A stretch of DNA of 64,000 nt from Tyto alba (GCF_018691265.1 NW_024881295.1:14224314-14288313); one strand, 5' to 3'. Numbered from the stretch's first letter, positions 1 through 13,207 are shown. Made by a program: numbers and translations. Notes: generated by a model not told the origin, from the letters alone.

Positions 1-2448
1 CAGCACCCGAGAGGCCTCCGGCTGCTGCTCGAGAAGATCATGGTTTTCCCTTGGGTCTTGCACCTTATCAGACAGCCCCACGCAGATGGCTGCGGTGCAC
101 TAGAGCATTTCTGGCAGCACTGGTCATCTATATTCAGGCTACTGAACTGCGCTCTAGGTTTCTATTTCAATTTGAACTGAATTGCTGTTCAGGAACCATT
201 CAGTGGATCTCCGTGGATAGTAATGACAGCCTAGACACTTAAATAGTTGTTTCACCTTTCCTGACATTTTGCTGCCTTTGTTATGCAGAAGGTCAAATTC
301 AATTAGCATAATAATTTACTTGACCTGAAAGTACATGATCCAAGTTGAAGACAGAAATGTTCACACTTGTAATCAGAGGGAAGAGAGGAGATAACTCATT
401 TCTGAAGTGCTTGGTTGGAAGATCTAGATTTGGCATATTGAACTCTATCTACATTTGAGCCCTGATACTTGCCATTGTGTTTATACAATATATTTCATTA
501 TCTCGTTGATAGAAATTTTATATATTCATCTGCTTCAGGTGTCATGAGCATCTCTTAGAATAATATCAGCATTTAATGTTTCCCTAGCACTGAGGTAGTC
601 TTTAAAAAATAAAATAAAACAATGATAAAATAATTGCTTTCCTCCACAGTGTTAGCATGTAAGATCTCTCACAGCTTGAATTTGTAACCCTAGCTTGGTT
701 TAAACTAGGAAATTACTCTTTCAAAGCCCAATGATTTAAAAGGGAAAAAAAAAAAAAAAACAAACCAAACAAAATAACCCCCACACACAAATTAAAATTA
801 AAAAATGCCTCCACAAAAAAAAAAAAAAAAAAAAAAAAACCACAACAAAACAACAACACTCCATCCTGTGGGACAATATTAGCAGGCATATTTGCCCCCA
901 CAGTGCAGGAGATCACTGGTGAAGGGACACCAGCCTGCTGGCCATGCCACTGCCAGTGTCCAAATCATCTGGTGCCCTGTAACCACTCTGCCCTACAAAG
1001 GGTTAGCAGACTTGCAGTGTTTGCTGAAAATGCTGCAAGAATATCATCTGCCCATCAGCATGTCTCAAAGCACTTAGAAGTGGGAAGCCTTGTAACAAAC
1101 AGCTCTGTTAGTTAAAGGATATATTGGGGATCGCTTCACCCACCGATGAAATGCAATAGTCTCTGGGGTGAAATGCAGCAGCTGTTTAATAGTTCACAGC
1201 AGCACCGTGGGAGAAGCAAGGAACGGAGTATGCAATTCAAACAGCAGGGGTAATTTAGGTAAGTAGGGTGCAATTACCCAGGCTGAATTTGGCCAAGATG
1301 CATGTTTTGCACCCCTGCTTTTAAAAGGGAGGAATAACCAAAAACTTTTTAGGCTTTTCATGATTCAAATGAGCTAGGACACTGACTGTACAGTGTTTCC
1401 GACTGTACTGTTTTATATACAGATGGTGTCCCAGGATCACCTGCTTTCTCTTGCCCTCAGGCTTTTGGTTCCTATTGTGAATGAGGAAAAAACACTGCCC
1501 ATGGTATTTTTTTCTTTTCTTTAGTATGATTCCAAAAGTCTTGTTTGGACATGCAAATTAAAAAGGGTGAAAGATGGTGATTGCAAGGTTTCATTTGTAT
1601 TCAGAGATGCTTCAGGCAACTCAGCGTCCAAATAGGATCCTCTGCTGACAAGTTTCTCAAGCTGGAGGTCATTCAAACTCAACTAATAAAGCAGGTTGGG
1701 AAACACTGGGTCTTCAAGAACAAGTGTGGGTGAGGGCTTGAGGTGTGAAATTAGGAAACAAGAGGTTTTGATCATCAAGGAAAGTTACTCAAAAAGAACA
1801 GCTATCATAAAGACTTACTGTTACCATAACCTAGTTTAGCCATTTTACAACTGGTGGGATTATTTATAGTCATCCATACTATACAACAGCATGATACAGC
1901 TCCCCCTTGCCACCAATGCTGTTTCTTCTGGTTTAATCTTCTGGCAAGAAAGTGAGGAACAATATCTTAAAAATTAGTCGGTGACTCTGGGGCTTGCTCT
2001 CTGGGGAAGAGGAGCATTGTCCAGACTTAAATTAAAGCAAGATTACTGCACAAGATAAGGTGGAGCTCTGGATTTTAGAAGTATTTACTAGTAGCTGCAC
2101 CGCATTGTCTCTGGTGTAAGAGGTCCTGCTGTGCTGCAGTTAAATATCACATGTGTTGTCTTCACACTTGCTTTCCTTTGACTTGCTATGCCTGAAGTCT
2201 TAAAAGGTGAAAGCAACTGCCTGGGTGAAGGATCTTTACATACTTGTGGAATATTGATAGTTGTGTGTGGGGTGGTTTGTTATGGAGATTCATTTAAAGA
2301 GTTTAGATAATCCTTTGACAATAAGGTACATACTAACATGTCTGACGGTCCTTCTGCAGTACTTACAATCTCTGTGTAAAATATGGAAAGTCCCTGTTAG
2401 AGACACTTTCGATTTTTTTCTGTCTTGTTCATCTTCTACCATAATTTA

Positions 2449-2450
<2 letters not shown>
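1..2450. other. AT-rich non-coding stretch
   Basis: No open frame here exceeds about 70 codons apart from one that runs into a T-run, and none resembles a known protein. The only structure I can point to is the A/C-rich low-complexity block at 745-860. A donor-like site (TTTAG followed by GTAAGT) lies at about 1258, but it lacks a convincing acceptor upstream. The first 60 bases are somewhat GC-rich without a recognisable gene. Confidence 0.6.
745..860 (+). repeat. A/C-rich low-complexity block with two poly-A runs
   Basis: A run of 16 A (745-760) is followed by an A/C-rich linker, then 25 A (815-839), then a short CAA-type tail. It reads as simple sequence. It could be the decayed tail of a retroposed copy, but no body is recognisable upstream. 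Confidence 0.9.

Positions 2451-2481
<31 letters not shown>
2451..2481 (+). repeat. T31 mononucleotide run
   Basis: Thirty-one uninterrupted T residues, the longest homopolymer in the window. It lies 30 bases upstream of a possible splice acceptor at 2510-2511 and could act as an extended pyrimidine tract. It could equally be a plain microsatellite or the A-tail of a minus-strand retroposed copy. Confidence 0.95.
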
Positions 2482-2485
<4 letters not shown>

Positions 2486-2511
2486 TGTAACTGTATCTGC
2501 TTCTTTTCTAA

Positions 2512-2644
2512 GGTTCCTTACTTTCATTCTGGCTTGTGCCAGAAAGAATGAGAGGGATTTCCATGCATTTTTTAACTCTCTTTAATGGAGCTGGCTGCTT
2601 TATGGGAGCTTTCTTTGTTCAGACAGCCCACGCAGGCACTCAAG
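2512..2644 (+). other. Candidate signal-peptide-coding exon (unproven)
   Basis: The segment is bounded by a pyrimidine-rich acceptor (TTCTTTTCTAAG, AG at 2510-2511) and a strong donor (CAAG followed by GTAAGA, GT at 2645-2646). An ATG at 2548 opens 32 codons to the donor, leaving one base over (phase 1). The peptide begins MRGISMH, has a hydrophobic core (HFLTLFNGAGCFMGAFFV) and ends with small residues (AHA) before GTQ. This looks like a secretory signal with a cleavage site. Phase-1 introns directly after the signal peptide are common in secreted and Ig-type membrane proteins. I do not recognise the peptide and see no partner exon in the window. The acceptor AAG is weaker than CAG. An in-frame chance ORF of this length is easy to obtain, so this stays a candidate only. 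Confidence 0.25.
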
Positions 2645-5600
2645 GTAAGAATATGCTCATGACCGGTGTTCCTGAGCAGTTTTCTAATATTGATTTGGAG
2701 AATTAGGCAGCAGAATTAAAGGGGATGCCAAAGTTTTATTGATTTGCTCTCACAATTAAGATGGAATTAAGATAGGAAATAGCCTTCCAGCTGTATTCAT
2801 CCAATTTTAATGAGTCATCTTAGTTTTGATAGTTGGAGTAATTAGAGGATCGCATCTTGCAGGAAGCCCTCACTTACAATCTCTGTACTTCTGTGCTGGA
2901 AGACAGAAAAATAAATTGTCTAGGAAGCACCTTTATGTTCACGAAGACATACGTTCATGTTATCCATGCTTATGTGGAAGCCTTTGGCTATGAGAACAAG
3001 AGTAGTGCTTCAAAGAATAGAGATCATGCCTGCCTTTCTGTCCCACAGTGTCAGAGGGGAAAGGAGGTTGGTTGAGCGTTTCAAAACTGTCTAGGAAATT
3101 TGTTCCCCTAGACCCACCACTTCTCTCTTGCCTTCTTTACACCTCTCCCTTTGCCCAGCTACTGGAAGAACCAGATTCTGTGACAATATGGTCTCACCGT
3201 GGTTTTACCCTTTTGCAGATGAATACTGCAATTCCCAGAGAACTTACTGTTTCAAAAGGAGTTGTTTCAGATTCAGCCTGTTGAGGAGTATTTTGTGTAA
3301 GCCTTGAACTGGAGATTTTTCTGGGTTGCTGACTTTCAAGTTAGGCCTAGAGTTTCTTAAACTCTTTTTTCCCTTTCCTGATGAATCTTCATGTTCAGTA
3401 CAGAAAAGACTTGTTTCATAAGTAAATTTAAAAAGTAAAGCACTTTAGTTCTTGAATTGAAGGACAGGTATCCTTTTGTTCACATATCTGAAATAGTTCC
3501 ACTTGCTGAAGCAGCACCTCTGAAGATGCTCTCCATTGATAAGCTTCGTTGCTGTGTTACAGAGAACTGTTATTTTACGGAGCGCAACTGCTGGCCCTAA
3601 TGCACGACACTGCTCCAGCTGCCATGGCTGCAGAATTTTGTAACTGCTCACGGTTAAGTTTTGGGTTCTTTTCTTTTCTATAGAAAAAGAACCATGTAAC
3701 TTAAAAGCAAGGAGCAGTGGGGTTTTTTTGAAAGTATAACAAGAAATTGTAATTCCTACTTGCATGATCTGAACAAATGAATGGTTCTTTGACATGCAGT
3801 GCTGTTTTTAAGTTAACAATTCAATTAAAATTTTATTACAAGGTATAAAAGCATCACCTAGAAATAGGTAAAGAACAGGAATGCTTACTCAAATGAATCA
3901 GGCAAAGAACTATTAAGTACCAAGGCAATCAGTGTGGAGAGCAGAGCTCCTTGAATGTCCCTCAGTGGAATAAATTTTTTTTTATTGCATAATATGAGTT
4001 TGGTGAAACTAACACTTCAAGAAAGACTGTGTTGCTGACTTTTTTCTTCCCCTCCCCAAAAAAGTATGGAAATTACTAATTTTGATAAGATTGAAATATT
4101 TTGTTTTAGTAAAATTGACATATTTTACTGAAATTTTACTTTGTGTATAATTAAATATATATAAAATAATTAAACATAATGTCAGCATCAAAACATTTTT
4201 ACTATGCTGCGCCACTGTATATGTAATTTATTTATTTTATAGAATATTTTTATACAAAGTGATAGAGGAAATCAGTTTTCATATTTGGTTTGCAATTCAG
4301 TAGATTTTTGTCTAATTTTATATCAAGGCAATTTATTCTTTTCCTGTAAGTCTGTATGAAAACATTTAATTGATTCAAAAAAGAAAATGTTAATTTCTTG
4401 CCAGAAATACTGTTTTATCAGAGCCTTCAGATTCTTATCATAGCTGGGACCAAAAAGCCTGAACTCTCCAAATTCTCCACAGACTGCAGTTGCCATGTTC
4501 TAACCCTTTTGCTCAAGATTTTTGAGCAAACTGAAAAAGTCTCCTAGCTAAAATACTTTTATGAATTTGGGTGGCAAACTTCTCTGCTTAGCTTTGAAAA
4601 AAAGGTATAACTTACAACTTTATTTAACTATTGTCAGATCTGCTGTTCCTGTAGATGGAATTGACCATACCTTTATCCTGAGCAAAAGTCACTCTTAAAT
4701 TTCCAAGGGATTCAGTGACAGTCTGTATTCAGATTAAGGTGCTGTGATGGGACCAGATAAGCCCCTAAATAGGGGAAGTCCTCTGCAAAACTTGAAAAGC
4801 TTTAGAGAAAATATAGAGAAAAATGTTTAATGTTGCTCAATGTTGCTCTGTTACTCTAGTTAGAAGCGTTAGAGATTACTTTCCCTATTAGTATGTAAAC
4901 AACATATTATTGGGCTCTCACAATTTGTTTCTAAAAATAAGTGCAATCTCACTGAGTATCTCTTTCCCAGTGTTCCCTACTTGAATGAGATTAACTATAC
5001 CAAGTTACCACAATTCATGAAATTCACAGTTTGTAAATAATGGAGATATTCCTGTATCTTAATTTGTGTTATAATGCTTCAGACTGAAAACAGAGTATTT
5101 CTCTACTCATCCCAGCTAGACTTCTGTGTTCTACTGACTCTTAAATCAAAGTAGGCTTGGGATCAGGCTTTTGGAGCTGGGTATAGACTACAACAAAACT
5201 AAAGAGGCATTTAGGCTTGGTTTTGGTTTTGTCTTAGTTTGATAGGAAATGTTACATACAAAATTCTGTCACTCAGTCTGTATTTTTTCCAAACTCTTCC
5301 ACTGTGCTTCTTACAGTGTTCTTTGGTGCTTGTGATGGAAAGCTTAAGATCAGCAAAACAATAATTTTTTAATTTATAGAACCCAATGGTTACCTGTTGA
5401 ACCTTCTAAAGATGACTGCTTCAGAGAATAAAATTGTTATCCTCTTAGGTCAAATGACATAAATTAAGCTCTCATTACTTACTTTTGGGGTTTTTTTTCA
5501 GCTTTTTAAGGAGCTTATAAAACATTTGGTGTCTGGACGATTTATGGAACTGGGAGTAAAGCGAACCAAACGGAACTTTTTTTTTTTTTTTCCTAAAAAG

Positions 5601-7618
5601 CTGAACTAATTTATTTATATTGGAAGACCAAAACTCTTTCTCTTTTGCTGAAAGATGATGATAGTGTTTAGGCAGTGGTTTTGTAAGGTTTAACAAGGCT
5701 TAGAGTGCAACTCTTGGGCTATGGGTGCTTTTGTCTTGTCCCATGATTCTTGTTTCACTAAAACCGGTGCCAAGACTATTTCTGATTCTTCCATCTCTAA
5801 GCAATGAGACCATGTTTGCCATGAAGCAATTCAGGATACAGTGAAGTAGATCCTCCAGTGTGTATTTTGAAGTGCTGAGGCACAGAGGGTGTTGACAAAA
5901 TTTAAACATTTTTATATCCTATTTCATGTCACTAGTTTAGAATTTTATTTGGGTTTTTATTGGCAAAGTTGATCAGATATCAGTCACAGTCAAAGCTGCA
6001 TTAATCATTTTTAACGCATCCATGGAGGATGGTGTGAATATGATAAAATAAGACTTTTTTTAAAAAATCTGACGAGTGCAAACAGATGATGGGTGACAGT
6101 GATATTTTCAGTACAAGCTGGGAAACTGCTTTCTTTTGGATCTCTTACCTCTCCTAACATTTTAACGGAAGAAGATGCAAGACAAAACCTGTCCTCCTAT
6201 GCCAATCATTTCAGAATACATTTCTCTAAAAATATTAATGTAAATATGTAAGAAAGAGGGGAAAAAAATAAAAATAATTTAAAAAAAAGGCAAGGTCAGA
6301 AGGAAACTGCCCTAGACACAGTTTTCCTGATTATATTTAGAGAACCAGGATTATTTTTTGTGAGATGGCTTTTTGGTTTTTGTTTTGTTTTTTTTTTTTT
6401 TTTCCTTCAGTTTGGAGCCTTGTGTGATTTTTAAATATCAAAGATGATAAAGCTAAAGGATATTTCTTGTAGTCCAGATGGTGGTGTCCACTGGTGCCTA
6501 CTTTAGCTAATAAGGATTAGAGGCAGTCTGAGACTTTAATTTGAATATGATTAAATACTAAATATATGCCCACTAACTTGATGTATGATGGAAGGCAATA
6601 CAATCCTTTTCTAACATATTAATTAAATTTTTCTATAGTCATAGTTTAGGTTGCAGGATAGCTGTAAAAAATACGGGAATCATACAGAAGAGACTAACTT
6701 CTGGCATTTGATTGTTTTGCTTTGACTTCTGTGTTTTTCCAATACTAAAATATGATGGTGATGTTCAGTAAACGAATTGAATGCCTTCCTGTGCAACTTT
6801 GGGCTTTCTTGTGAATCCCTTGTGAGCTCCAAGGGTGCCATCATAGTAACAGGTACCTTGTGTGCACTACTATATGTCAAAGGCTGGCTTACAGCCCCCT
6901 CCACATCTCCTTCGGTGGCTAGTACTGCCAGCAGTTTGTTCCTGTCAGTCACCCACCAGAAGCAACCCAGGAAAATGGCTTTATCCATGTCCTAATCCCT
7001 GCTTCACCTCCTTTTCTGCCTGTGTTGGTACCATCAGGTGTTTCTCTTGGTGTTGTACAATATTCCTCCTTCTTATACTACCTGAGCATTTTTGATTCAA
7101 AATTGATAGCACTGCAAAATGTCAGTAAAAGTTTACCAGGCACTTTAGTTCAACAACGTATGGTATAGCAGGCTTGAGGAACTGACTGCCTAGACTTAAT
7201 CTTCTAGTTTGTTCCAAATCTGCCACAAAATGCATAACCAATTCACCTCTAACCAATAAGAAAAGGCTCTTTAAAATATACACAGCTAAAAAACTTCTGA
7301 TTCTCTGTGGTGATTCATGCTACAAAGTATTTCCATTGTTGGAATAAAAATGGAAATCAGGAGCTTGTTGTAGAAAGTTAATTCCCAGTGAGCAATTATC
7401 TATGTGACAAACCAACCTTGTAATTGGCACTTCTGTTGGCAATCTCCATAGAAAAGTAAAGGATTGACAGAACCCAAAGGCAGTGTCTTTTGGGGGAAAG
7501 TGAATTGTTAGCATATTGCATGCTGATTCAAGGATGAGAAAGGGCTGGACTCTTCAAACACAGTAGTGCCCAGGGCATCTTACTCCAGCAAAACTGAACA
7601 AAATGGCCCAATAAGTTC
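2645..7618. other. AT-rich non-coding stretch
   Basis: Many short frames and no recognisable protein. T-runs lie at 5577-5591 and 6388-6403, with a T/G-rich patch just before the second. A minus-strand frame of 116 codons at 3445-3795 and one of 102 codons at 6680-6988 have no visible domain, signal or splice context, and I treat them as chance. Confidence 0.6.
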
Positions 7619-7621
7619 CTG

Positions 7622-7670
7622 ATATTTATGGTTGAGAGTAAAATCCTGAACCCCAAACTCAGTCAATGGA
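7622..7670. repeat. Possible fragment of an ancient amniote interspersed repeat
   Basis: The wording AAAATCCTGAACCCC and CAGTCAATGGAGG resembles a motif that recurs in old sauropsid repeats (a 'tcaatggg' core next to 'aaatcctg'). The match is short and from memory of the motif, so the family is not assigned. Confidence 0.3.
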
Positions 7671-8455
7671 GGGTGCTGCAGTCTGCAGAGAGCTTGTGGA
7701 AGGTGTTAGTGGGGTAAGGGGTGGAAGCGTCTAGAGGGAGTTTCACTGCCTGAAACACATGGTTGATATTTTAGAGCTGACGGCTGTTCTCCCAAGGCTT
7801 CCTCCCAGCAGAGGATTCTCTGTGCAGTGAGTGTAAGTAGAAGTAAATGTAGTCCAGGTTTATCCCCTCTTTCATGGAAAACCAACTTCCATTTAAGAAG
7901 GAAAAAGAAGAAAGAAAAAAAAAAAAGTAGTAAATATTTTTGGCTGAAAACAGTAAATGTTTACATTAATCTTTGCTATATCCACTGATGAAAATGCATA
8001 TTGGCAGTAGGATAACAGTCTAGATATCTCTAGCACTGCTGCCACCCCTATTTCTCTGTAAAGAAAGGTACCCCTGACACACTTTGCTCCTCACTGAAAG
8101 GAAAAGAATGCTTTTCTCCTACCTCTTACCATGCCCAATCTAATTTGGCCTTGCCTATGCTGCTGCTCACTTATAATACAGGATTTTCTAAAGGCTTTGT
8201 GTTGTTATCCTGGCCTCATTGTTTAAACACTGGCAATTCCTAAAAGAAGAAGAGAGGAGACAGAGCAATGATCATTGACCCAGGCCATAGAGGAGGCTGG
8301 TGGTGAAGTGGGGGCAGAATCCAGATGTACTTGCCAGGCTGCCCTCTCCCCATAAAAAATCCAACCATCCCCATTTTCATCATTTCAGTGTGGGGCCGTT
8401 GCTAATGTTAAGACAGTTTCAAAGGTCCATTTTGCTCTTAGTTGCTAAATTCCCT

Positions 8456-8471
8456 TTATATATATATATAT
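8456..8471. repeat. (TA)8 microsatellite
   Basis: Uninterrupted TA dinucleotide tract, about eight units. Confidence 0.9.
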
Positions 8472-9372
8472 CACTCAGTGCTATTTTTAAGTACATATTT
8501 TCTGTTCAGGTTCCAGTGTAAACGCTGTTCTATGAGGAAGCTCCTGCTGCTCATATAGTTAGCCTAGCCGATGTAAATAACCTAGCAGACAGTGTGAACT
8601 CTGCTTTGACAAGCTGTAGCACCGAACCCCATGCGTGCTTTCTCTTTCATCAGATACATGCGCTCTCTCTGTGACTTCTATTGGCCACTGGGGGATGTGA
8701 AATGAAAAACTACCTGATTGTGAATTATGACAGTAAAAGTTTATAAGCTACTAAAATGAAGTTATAGCACCTAGGAGCTCAGTCAACTGACAATGTTAAA
8801 TGATACGTTTTAAAACTCACTCTGAGATAATGCTACAAAAGGAACTGCGCATGCAGAGGTGAGGTGGTGCTGCTCCATGACAGGCAGACAGGCAACGTGG
8901 CATGGAGCAAACAGTGGAGGAGTTGGGGGAAACTACTGCACTGATGGCAGTTCCTCTCTGTTAATCCCAGGAGAGCTAAAAGTAGCTGCTTTGAAAAGAA
9001 ATGTGTTTACAACTCTAAGATGTGGAGGAAAGATGAAAATATAAATATATGTATGGGGGGCTGTGAGGTGGATGTAATCCTTTGACTGCTGGCTCTCCTG
9101 GGCTGTGGAACTGCTCTTTCTCTCTAATTAGAAAACTCTGACAAGCTAAGAATGGCATTGGATGGCTAAAGATGTCATTAGTGGCCAAAAGATCAGTTAA
9201 GGCTATCAGGTTTGTACAGTATAGCTATGGCAAAGGCGGCTGGTTTTCCTCCTCTCCCTTTTAGGTCGTTCAAGAGGAGACTAGCTGCTCAATTTAGGTG
9301 GGTAGGATTTGATACCAGACTCCGAGGGAGCAAAGAAGGACAACTTTGGGCACATTGATGCTGGTGGTTGAG

Positions 9373-9412
9373 TTCAGATCAGGAGCGTGCTTTTGATCTG
9401 AATCTCCTGATC
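9373..9412. other. Two overlapping, mutually exclusive hairpins
   Basis: TTCAGATCA (9373-9381) pairs perfectly with TGATCTGAA (9394-9402), and GATCAGGAG (9377-9385) pairs perfectly with CTCCTGATC (9404-9412). The left arms overlap, so only one hairpin can form at a time. No function is implied by this alone. Confidence 0.7.
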
Positions 9413-12400
9413 GTCTCTGCTTTGCATCACAGAATGATCTTGGAGCACAACAAAAAACCCTGCATTTCTTTTGGATGGAACTAAACCAAAAAAATGCTTG
9501 TGCCTGATGTGTTCCAGATGTTCGTGGGAACTGGTCTGATGTCAACCCCCCTGAGCTGTGTATAGTGTGGACATCACGTTCTCAGCAGCAGTTGTTTCAC
9601 ATTCTGTATTTGCTTCTATTGCACTTCACTACTTGTAATGAAGACAATATCTTTCTTCTTCAAAAGCAATAAATATCCCATCTTCCCAAATAATGTAAAC
9701 GGTCATTACAGCACTGTAGAGATCTCTCTGATATTCTGTATATACCGTAGCTTCTTGTTCAACCTTAGTTTTCTGTTTTCGTTGTAGTTGATTCTGGTAC
9801 TTTAGGTACTGATTGTCTTGAAATTCAGACAGACAGGGACGGTCTGGATTTTTAAGCATCTTGATTTCCATAGTTATTTACCATCTGAACTTGTTTGCAG
9901 ACTGGTTTCAATGGACAACATCAAAAGCAATACAGTTGCAAACTGTAAATCACACAAGAATACAAGCAGGGGTGACATTAAGTGTATATAGGTGGCACTG
10001 TCCTCTGCTGAATGGAATTTAAGCTGCCAAAACATCTCAGGCACTATTGCCAAAAGTCTTGCTAGAAAAAGGTCTGATTCATGCAAATAAATGCTGTGTG
10101 CAAGACAAGGATATGTTGCAGACTCGCAGCTAAATGTAGCTATAAAGAAAGATAAAGTAAAATGTCAGGTAGCATCTTGGTAATGGAGCACCATCCAAGG
10201 CACTGATGAACAAATGCTTTTTATGCTTTTTTTTTTTTTTTCCCTTAAGAATGGCCTATTAGAAGCATGAGAGATGTGATTAAGGATTTCTACAGACCTT
10301 CTTAATTCTTACTCTTCCTAAAATTTTCACATTTGACATCCATTTTTCTATGTGCACAGGATAATATAGAAAGAAGATGGCCCAAATATTACAGTAGTAG
10401 CTGTGCAGAATTAGGTTTTCCAGTACACTTCAGATTTGTTGGGAAAGTTCTTTAGTTTCTCTAGGTCTCTACTGCCTCTCTGCAAAGCAGGAGCAAAGTA
10501 CACTGTAGACTCAAAAAAACATAGATACTGTGAGAATGAAGTCTGTATATATAGCTACATGGGGAGTTCAAAGCACCTGCTGTGATTGTGTCTTACACAA
10601 AGTTATCTTTGTGTCTTTCATGTGAGCTACGTCTCATCCTGCAAGGTAAACTAATTCTGCTTCAAATGTCCACTTTGCCAGGCAACTGGTTTCCACACTT
10701 GCTGCATGAAGGTAAATTGGAGAGATTCTTCTTCTTCTTGGCTTCATTGATGATGGTGAACACCCTGGGGTTCTGGACCATTGCGCACAAGTATGTGTGA
10801 GAAAATGAAAGCTTGATGTTTCATTTGTAGAAATGGGTAGAAATTCTTGCAAAACCTGTAAACTAGTGTGTGATAAAGAATTGGTAGTGATGGATCATAT
10901 GTTATTGTTCAAGGGTCAGGCTTTAGTGTTTTTCATCTGCCCTGAGGAGAGAGATGTTCACAGTAAAAATTATGTGGTAAGGTTAAAAAAACCCCAAACA
11001 TCTGTTGTAATTAGTCTTAAAACTATAAGGAGTCTTATTAATATTAAAATGCCTTGAAGACTGAAGAGCATCCTGTTCTTTACAGAAGGATGTAAATATT
11101 TTGTCATGGAGTTTAGATCACAGCAACAACATATCTTGGTCATGAAACTGACCTCCACTGCACTTGGCTTTGTACCAATATATAGAAAATGTTGCTGTTG
11201 TCTCAATGAGCTTACGTCTTTAGTATAGGACAGTAGGTGAGTGGGTTGCAAGAAAACAGCAGAGCACTACTGGTTAATGCTGTATGCAGTGGTTTCAACA
11301 GAATAACCCTGAAATATTTCTGCTACTCTTCTGGGCAGTGAGATAAAAGCAACTTTCTGCTGGAGACAATGGAATTGCTCAATTATCCCCCCCACAGGAA
11401 GCAATTTTATGGCACCCATAGAGCCTAGGTTTAACACCTGTGTGTTGCCTGTAAGATGTAAGGAACTCACAACTGCAATCCCCTTTTACATCCAGGGTGG
11501 TTTGAAAGCTAGCCTGCCTCCTCTATTCTGGAACATTTAATCACAGTTAACTTTCTGTTGTCCATGTTATAAGGAATATCCATAGCCAAGAACAGGGAGG
11601 GAAGAAACCAGGTGTGGGGAAGGGTCACGTGCAAGTGACATTCTCTCTTAGACATTGGGTTGCAGTTCTAGGGAAATCCTTCAGAAACCTTGATGAAGTA
11701 GTGATTTTATCATGACAATAATAAAAAATTTCCAAGGGCATTGTACTTGTAGAACTCCTGAGAAAAATAATGCTTTTTTCTATTACGTATAACACTAACT
11801 TTGCAGCACAAAAGATTACCATAGCATCTTGTCAATTATTTCAGTGGAATCTGAGACACAAGTGTCCGTTTCTCCTGGTGGCTAGTTCTTAATTCTCAAA
11901 TTTTAAATGTGGCCTGAGTCATGATTAGAAATATTTCTCCTGCATGTACTTTATCTTCCTTCTGTAAAATGAGATTTTATTCTTCTGTAAAATTAGATTT
12001 TCATTTGTGACATTTACTGCTGAAAACTAAAAGGTTTGGTTGTCAAAAAGTGGCCATAAAATTAGGTTGAACTCAACAAATAATTTTGCCACAAATTAAC
12101 ATATTTTTATGAGGAAATTTGTTGACCTCCAGTCTTCCTAAAAAAAGAAAAAAATTATTTCAAATTGGTATTTCATTTCAAAATCAAGGTACCTCATTTT
12201 TCAATAATACAACCAAACCCTATATGAAATATGTTTTTTGAGGTCAAATGTAATTGTTTTATTTTGTGCTGAATAGGAATTCTCCCAGAGGGGAGGAAAA
12301 AAGGTGAGGACTATTCAGATAAACACTAATTTAATAGTGGTGGGAAATCAGGCTTTAAAACTCTGAATTAGAAAAAATATACTGAAATTTCTGAGGGAAA

Positions 12401-12661
12401 AAGTGTGTTTCTTTTTTAAATTTGTTAAAAAGACACAGTACAGCTATCATTAACACCCACATCCCATTTGGCACTTCTCATCCTGAAGTTCTGAAAGGTT
12501 CTAGGAAAGTGCATATAAGTATCTTATTTTTTTGGCTGCTTAGAAGCCCAGGACTCAGAAGACACTGTAACTTGCAAAATATTGCCTAGTAAAGAATGGG
12601 TGAAGCTAATCCCAAAAAGGATGATTATTTTAGTATTTTCTTTCCCTATTCTCCCTTCCAG

Positions 12662-12806
12662 ATACAACAACCTGAATCATGAACACACCAATGAATTCAG
12701 AGGAAGTCTTCCTGAAGAAAAACTTTTGAAGCATACAAAAGCCATCAAGCATTATGATAGTGTCCTGGAAAGTTCTCCCATTTTGTCTCCTATGGAGAAA
12801 ACATGA
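12662..12806 (+). other. Candidate terminal exon with hydrophilic open frame (unproven)
   Basis: A very strong acceptor (pyrimidine tract ending CTCCCTTCCAG, AG at 12660-12661) is followed at once by an open frame to a TGA at 12804-12806. With the split codon completed by the first base, the frame gives about 47 residues beginning YNNLNHEHTNEF. It is rich in K, E and H and ends SPILSPMEKT. A possible branch-point sequence (GCTAATC) lies about 55 bases upstream. There is no good donor before the stop, so it could only be a last exon. I see no canonical AATAAA close downstream. I do not recognise the peptide. The open frame continues upstream across the acceptor, as a chance ORF would, so confidence is low. 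Confidence 0.2.
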
Positions 12807-13207
12807 TAATATTTCACTCATTTGACTAAATTTTGATTGTGTTACCAACCAGCTTTCTAATGATAAATTACCTAGCATACTGAAGTGGAACTGCCAATGT
12901 ATTTATGAATTATCCTATGAATAATAATGTTATAAATAAGTTTACAAAATAGCAGTCATAGCATTTAGCCTTGTAGGATGCTGCACCATTGTAATGCATG
13001 TTGAGCACAATGAGAGCTCACTGCTTGGCATGGTGGATGGAGAGGTTTTTAATCTCTATGGGGAAATAGATACGTATCCACATGTATTTGTACTTAGTAA
13101 TGGTTCAGAATTAACACAGAAGTGTATATGTTTGTTTAGGAAATTCCTTTGTGACGGTATAATTTACAAGTAATTTTGGAGTGTGGTATTGGCTGATTGA
13201 TACTTGC
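12807..13207. other. Non-coding stretch, nothing recognised
   Basis: AT-rich unique-looking sequence with no repeat or open frame that I can name. Confidence 0.6.

Larger units (their letters stand above)
7671..12660. other. Non-coding stretch
   Basis: Mostly AT-rich. It contains a (TA)n tract at 8456-8471, a T-run at 10227-10241 and a double hairpin at 9373-9412, described separately. No open frame over about 95 codons and none recognisable. Confidence 0.6.

Noticed and set aside
1200..1262. Strong GTAAGT donor-like site at about 1258
   Set aside because: No pyrimidine-rich acceptor at a plausible distance, and two of three frames stop before it.
3445..3795. 116-codon minus-strand frame
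   Set aside because: No domain, no splice context, ordinary chance length for AT-rich DNA in six frames.
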